Assembly (NCBI RefSeq): GCF_900100075.1
Contig: NZ_FNEG01000001.1
Span: 248,001 to 312,000 of the forward strand
From: Chryseobacterium jejuense
GTDB taxonomy: Bacteria; Bacteroidota; Bacteroidia; Flavobacteriales; Weeksellaceae
Direction: 5' to 3'
Length of the DNA stretch: 64,000 nt
The position numbers and the translations under genes were made by a program. The notes below the pieces were generated by a model. The model was not told where the DNA came from. It ran no database searches and worked only from the letters and a program-made list of their open reading frames with translations. Numbering within the stretch: the stretch's first letter is position 1; every line of letters starts with the position of its first letter. This document shows positions 60,190-64,000 of the stretch, one piece after another.

Positions 60190-61668
60190 CTATTTTTCTA
60201 CGTTTCTGATAATTACAATTTGACCACCTTCTTTGTTGAAGTTGATCCCGGAACCGTCGGGATTTTGGAATTTATCCAACTGCCATGTGTGAGAGTGGAT
60301 GTTAATGGCAAATGTATTAGGAACTCCGATGATATCGGAAATATCAACCATTGCTCCATATTCCCATGAACCATATTTCTGAAGGTCTCCGGATTGGTTA
60401 TACGCTTTATTCCATGCATCATTACCTCTGTTGTGTTTCATATTCAGCCATGGCTTATATTGTTTTGTAGCAATATTAAGCTGCCAGATATGAGAATCGT
60501 GGTTAGCAGCCTTATAATAAGAATCTCCGTCTTCCTGGATGTAAACATAGTTTTCCGTTACACATAAATTATCAGGATTAATCAGGTTATTGCCCGGATT
60601 AGAATCTCCTTCTGCAACTACTTCTAATTTTCCTGTCAGCATATTCCCGGAGTTAAGAACAAGTTTGTACACTCTTCCCCACATCGTTAATCCTGGTTTT
60701 GGATTGACTCCGTCAGAAGATTCTCCGGTTGCTGTAAAGTAGATCTCTCTTCCTTTTCCGGCTCCTTTTCTGTAGTCAACATCTTCAACTCTTGAAAAAC
60801 GGATGGCACTATTATCAATATTTTTCTGATTGATTTGAGCACCAGTAAGGTTTTTAGCGTTAGGTATTTCAACAAACTCTACATCGTAGGTACTGCCTTT
60901 CGTCATGTCCGTTTCAGTATAGTTGTTATTTGTTCTTTTCAGAGCATATAATTTACCATTGTTCAGGTCACCTTGAGTGTCTCCTACATACATGATCAGC
61001 TGGCCTGCAGACTGGTGAGAAGAAGAATAAGACTGGTCTTCCCCAATTAAAATATATGATTTACCATTAGAGACGTCTTTAGGAAGTGGAACTGCGTTTT
61101 CCATAGAAGCTTTTCCTAAAGCCGGTTTTACTCTGGTTTTATCAGACGCCTGAGATGCTGGCGCCAACGGATCTAAAGCGTGAACCATACTTTCTTCACC
61201 AGATTCTCCTGCAGTAAGGAATGCACTGAAACCATGAATTTCAGGGGTAGCCAAGGTAGCAGAACATAATCTTGTCATTCCACCTGTTCCATTTAATATA
61301 TATTCTCCTTTTACAGGTCTGAACGTCTTATCCAAATATACTCTTGATACAGATTGTTTGATCTCATGGTTGGTAATCATAAGATACCCGTCAGATTTAG
61401 GATCTTTCATAATTCCCATTCCGTCCGGCTGTCCTCCGAAAACAAAATCAGGAGAACCAGGAAGAACATCTGAACTGGAAATAAGTGTAGTAATATTTAA
61501 GTTTTCAAAATCTTTCATCCCATATACAAAGGCTGGTTCTTTAGAAAAATTTTCTATTTTGATTTTTTCATTGGCAGAAGAGTTATCACTTCCATTGTCG
61601 TCATTTTTGCAACTCTGAAAAATAAGAGTAGCAAAGATTAATGCTCCAATAGTTTTGTTAATTTTCAT
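60190..61668 (-). CDS. PhoX-like (DUF839) alkaline phosphatase family lipoprotein
   Basis: A 492-residue lipoprotein with lipobox F-Q-S-C20 followed by K-N-D-D. The mature part is a PhoX-like beta-propeller: 'DGYLMITNHEIKQSVSRVYL' near 95, 'LNGTGGMTRLCSATL' near 125, 'DVDYRKGAGKGREIYFTATG' near 295 and 'NPDNLCVTENYVYIQEDGD' near 375. PhoX enzymes use Ca2+ and Fe3+ to release phosphate from esters outside the cell; whether all metal ligands are kept was not checked. It directly precedes the di-haem peroxidase-like gene. Confidence 0.82.
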   Translation of the reverse strand: MKINKTIGALIFATLIFQSCKNDDNGSDNSSANEKIKIENFSKEPAFVYGMKDFENLNITTLISSSDVLPGSPDFVFGGQPDGMGIMKDPKSDGYLMITNHEIKQSVSRVYLDKTFRPVKGEYILNGTGGMTRLCSATLATPEIHGFSAFLTAGESGEESMVHALDPLAPASQASDKTRVKPALGKASMENAVPLPKDVSNGKSYILIGEDQSYSSSHQSAGQLIMYVGDTQGDLNNGKLYALKRTNNNYTETDMTKGSTYDVEFVEIPNAKNLTGAQINQKNIDNSAIRFSRVEDVDYRKGAGKGREIYFTATGESSDGVNPKPGLTMWGRVYKLVLNSGNMLTGKLEVVAEGDSNPGNNLINPDNLCVTENYVYIQEDGDSYYKAANHDSHIWQLNIATKQYKPWLNMKHNRGNDAWNKAYNQSGDLQKYGSWEYGAMVDISDIIGVPNTFAINIHSHTWQLDKFQNPDGSGINFNKEGGQIVIIRNVEK

Positions 61669-61803
61669 ATTTATTTTTTTAATTTCAATTATGACAAAAC
61701 TAAAGGCTTAGTGTTAATTAGAGTTTACGGGGAGAAAACAAATACTTTAAGATTAGCTGAGGATTTGTTAAGGAATAGTCAATAATTAGAACGGTTATAA
61801 ATA

Positions 61804-61841
61804 AAAAAACTCCCGAACAGATGCTGTTCAGGAGTTTTCAA
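61804..61841 (-). terminator. intrinsic terminator after alaS
   Basis: AAAACTCCCGAACAG / CTGTTCAGGAGTTTT stem with one mismatch, three-base loop; seven T on the minus strand. Confidence 0.88.
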
Positions 61842-61857
61842 TATGTTGAAATATTTT

Positions 61858-64000
61858 TTAAATATTCAGTGCTTTTTGATAAGCGTTTTCCAATCCTTCA
61901 AGGTTTTTACCACCAGCAGTAGCAAAACCAGGATTTCCACCACCACCACCTTGGATTTCTTTAGCAAGATCTTTTACAATAGCTCCTGCCTGATATTCTG
62001 CTGCCAGATCATCAGAAACTCCTACGGTAATCATTGGCTTACCATCCGCATCAGAAAGAATAATCGTTACCGAAGTAGGGATCTCTCTCTTCAACTGGAA
62101 TACAATATCTTTAACAGAACCAGCGTCTAAAGAAGTCTTTTTCACTAATAACTGTTTGTTGCCTTTCTGTTCGTAAGCATTCTTCCAGTCACCAATTTCT
62201 CCTTTCGCTTTTTCCTTCTTAAAAGCATCCACTTCAGCCTTTAATGAAGCATTTTCCTCGATTAATTTCTCGATAGATCTTACAACATCTTTAGACTTCA
62301 GCAATTGAGAAAGCTCAATAATCTGTTGTTCAAGATTCTTGAAATATTCCTCAGATTTGTCTCCTGAAATAGCCTCAATCCTTCTGATACCTGCTGCTGC
62401 AGATCCTTCAGAAGTGATTTTGAATAGACCAATCTCGCTGGTGTTTTTAACGTGAGTCCCTCCGCAAAGTTCCTTAGAACTTCCGAACTGGATCATTCTC
62501 ACATTGTCACCATATTTTTCACCAAATAAAGCCATTGCTCCTTTCTCTAAAGCTTCCTTAATCGGAATGCTTCTGAATTCCTGTAATGCAATGCTTTCTT
62601 TGATCTTGTGGTTTACTTTTTCTTCAATTAAAGCAATTTCTTCTTCAGTCATTTTATTGAAGTGAGAGAAGTCGAAACGCAGATAATCAGGACCTACGTA
62701 AGAACCTTTTTGTTCTACGTGGGTTCCCAGAACATCTCTTAAAGCCTCATGTAAAAGGTGAGTTACAGAGTGGTTAGCCTGAGAGTTCTTTCTGTCGGTT
62801 GCATCTACTTTAGCATAGAAAACAGCTCCAGCATCTTTTGGAAGACCGTTAATTAGAGAAATGATAAGACCATTTTCCTTTTTAGTTTCCAGTACTTCGA
62901 AGCTTTCAGTAGCATTTTCAAGAACACCTTTATCTCCAACCTGTCCACCACCTTCAGGGTAGAATGGAGAGTTGCTTAATACCACTTGGTAAAATTCTCC
63001 GTCTTTATTTTCTACCTTTCTGTATCTTGTAATATAGGTTTCAGATTCAATCTGGTCGTATCCAACAAAATTTTCGTCTCTTTCTTCTAAAGTAACCCAA
63101 TCGTATACTTTCTGAGCAGAATCCGCTTTTGAACGAAGCTTTTGCTTTTCCATTTCAGCTTTGAAACCTGCTTCGTCAATGGTTAATCCTTTTTCCTCAG
63201 CAATAATTCTTGTTAAGTCATCAGGGAAACCATACGTATCATACAATTCAAAAACCTCCTCACTTGGTAAGACTTTATTACCTTCAAGCATTGTATGTGT
63301 AATAAGGTTTCGAACTCTTACTAGTCCTGTTTCAATTGTTTTTAAGAATGAATCTTCTTCACTTTTGATGACTTCTGTTACCAAAGTTCCTTGCTTTTCA
63401 AGCTCAGGGAAGAATGTTCCCATTTGTTCCTGAAGAACAGCAACTAATTTGTAAAGGAAAGGTTCTTTCATATCTAAGAATCGGTAAGAATAAGAAATTC
63501 CTCTTCTCAAAATTCTTCTGATAACGTAACCAGCTCCTCCGTTTGAAGGCAATTGTCCGTCTGCAATCGCAAAAGAGACAGCTCTGATGTGATCAACAAC
63601 TACACGAATTGCAATATCTTTTTCATCTTCTAAAATTCCGGTATATTTTTTTCCTGAAAGTTCTTCAACCTTCGCAATTAGCGGAGTGAAAACATCAGTG
63701 TCGTAGTTGGAAGATTTTCCTTGAAGCGCCATACAAAGACGCTCAAAGCCCATTCCTGTATCTACATGTTGAGCAGGTAATTTTTCCAGAGAACCATCTG
63801 CTTTTCTGTTAAATTCCATGAAAACGAGATTCCAAACTTCCACCACTTGAGGATGATCGTTGTTCACTAATTCCAAACCAGAAACTTTAGCTTTTTCTTC
63901 TGGAGTTCTTAAATCGATATGGATTTCTGAACAAGGTCCACAAGGTCCGCTTGCACCCATTTCCCAGAAATTATCCTTCTTATTTCCGTTGATGATTCTA
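61858..64000 (-). CDS. alaS: alanine-tRNA ligase, 5' end outside window
   Basis: The C-terminal ~713 residues of alanyl-tRNA synthetase; the frame stays open past the window edge at 64000. Visible parts are the end of the aminoacylation core ('GASGPCGPCSEIHID'), 'GFERLCMALQGKSSNYDTD', the tRNA-recognition region with 'GAGYVIRRILRRG', the editing domain with 'NHSVTHLLHEALRDVLGTHV' (zinc-binding H-x3-H) and 'KELCGGTHVKNTSEIG', a coiled coil (~580-620) and the C-Ala domain with 'GGGGGNPGFATAGGKN'. It charges tRNA-Ala and hydrolyses mischarged Ser or Gly. It looks intact in the part shown. Confidence 0.96.
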   Translation of the reverse strand, partial: RIINGNKKDNFWEMGASGPCGPCSEIHIDLRTPEEKAKVSGLELVNNDHPQVVEVWNLVFMEFNRKADGSLEKLPAQHVDTGMGFERLCMALQGKSSNYDTDVFTPLIAKVEELSGKKYTGILEDEKDIAIRVVVDHIRAVSFAIADGQLPSNGGAGYVIRRILRRGISYSYRFLDMKEPFLYKLVAVLQEQMGTFFPELEKQGTLVTEVIKSEEDSFLKTIETGLVRVRNLITHTMLEGNKVLPSEEVFELYDTYGFPDDLTRIIAEEKGLTIDEAGFKAEMEKQKLRSKADSAQKVYDWVTLEERDENFVGYDQIESETYITRYRKVENKDGEFYQVVLSNSPFYPEGGGQVGDKGVLENATESFEVLETKKENGLIISLINGLPKDAGAVFYAKVDATDRKNSQANHSVTHLLHEALRDVLGTHVEQKGSYVGPDYLRFDFSHFNKMTEEEIALIEEKVNHKIKESIALQEFRSIPIKEALEKGAMALFGEKYGDNVRMIQFGSSKELCGGTHVKNTSEIGLFKITSEGSAAAGIRRIEAISGDKSEEYFKNLEQQIIELSQLLKSKDVVRSIEKLIEENASLKAEVDAFKKEKAKGEIGDWKNAYEQKGNKQLLVKKTSLDAGSVKDIVFQLKREIPTSVTIILSDADGKPMITVGVSDDLAAEYQAGAIVKDLAKEIQGGGGGNPGFATAGGKNLEGLENAYQKALNI

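Noticed and set aside
1..64000. CRISPR arrays, tRNA or rRNA genes, integrases
   Set aside because: No regularly spaced direct repeats, cloverleaf-like segments or recombinase genes were seen when reading the gaps; a tRNA or covariance-model scan was not possible here.

Overview
The window looks like a chromosomal segment of a Flavobacteriia member, most like Chryseobacterium or a close Weeksellaceae relative. This rests on low GC, type IX secretion (T9SS) C-terminal sorting domains, many short 'LxSC' lipoproteins, Bacteroidota -7 promoter boxes of the TAnnTTTG type, a DnaG with a degenerate zinc finger, and the divergent folP / DUF1599 / DoxX-like / tpiA neighbourhood. No rRNA, tRNA, CRISPR array, integrase or intact insertion sequence was seen. 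The first gene (YceI) and the last (alaS) are cut by the window edges.

Layout. 0-10 kb is housekeeping and metabolism: two YceI proteins, an alpha/beta hydrolase, the ammonium transporter amt, azoreductase, a Crp/Fnr regulator, serine deaminase sdaA, a serine hydrolase / Yip1-like / DUF2089 operon, and prephenate dehydrogenase tyrA behind a possible Tyr-rich attenuator. 10-21.4 kb is an accessory island read on the minus strand: a LysM protein, a LysM-PAAR-like (DUF4280) protein, an 890-residue protein with a lysozyme-like and a CHAP-like domain, then nine consecutive lipoproteins. It resembles a contractile-injection or type VI peptidoglycan-hydrolase effector module followed by a battery of candidate immunity lipoproteins. 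21.4-30 kb holds unknown genes, a CPA2 antiporter, a LytS/LytTR-type two-component pair, alanine dehydrogenase and tsaE. 30-45 kb holds dnaG, clpP, a two-repeat T9SS protein behind a cobalamin riboswitch, a phytase-like esterase lipoprotein, a retropepsin-like protein with a membrane AraC regulator, tpiA, oligopeptidase B and the DUF1599 cluster.

45.9-53.6 kb is a full isoleucine/valine operon, ilvE-ilvD-ilvB-ilvN-ilvC-ilvA. It is preceded by two successive Ile/Val-rich leader peptides, each followed by an intrinsic terminator and each carrying a segment able to pair with the terminator's 5' arm. This is a clear tandem transcription attenuator. 53.9-64 kb holds an M28 peptidase, a DUF5686 outer-membrane protein, a di-haem cytochrome-c-peroxidase-like lipoprotein next to a PhoX-like lipoprotein, and alaS.

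The intergenic regions carry several dispersed inverted repeats, two of which occur twice within the window. The best second-look items are the tandem ilv attenuator, the PAAR/LysM/hydrolase island with nine lipoproteins, and the cobalamin riboswitch controlling a lone surface-type protein.
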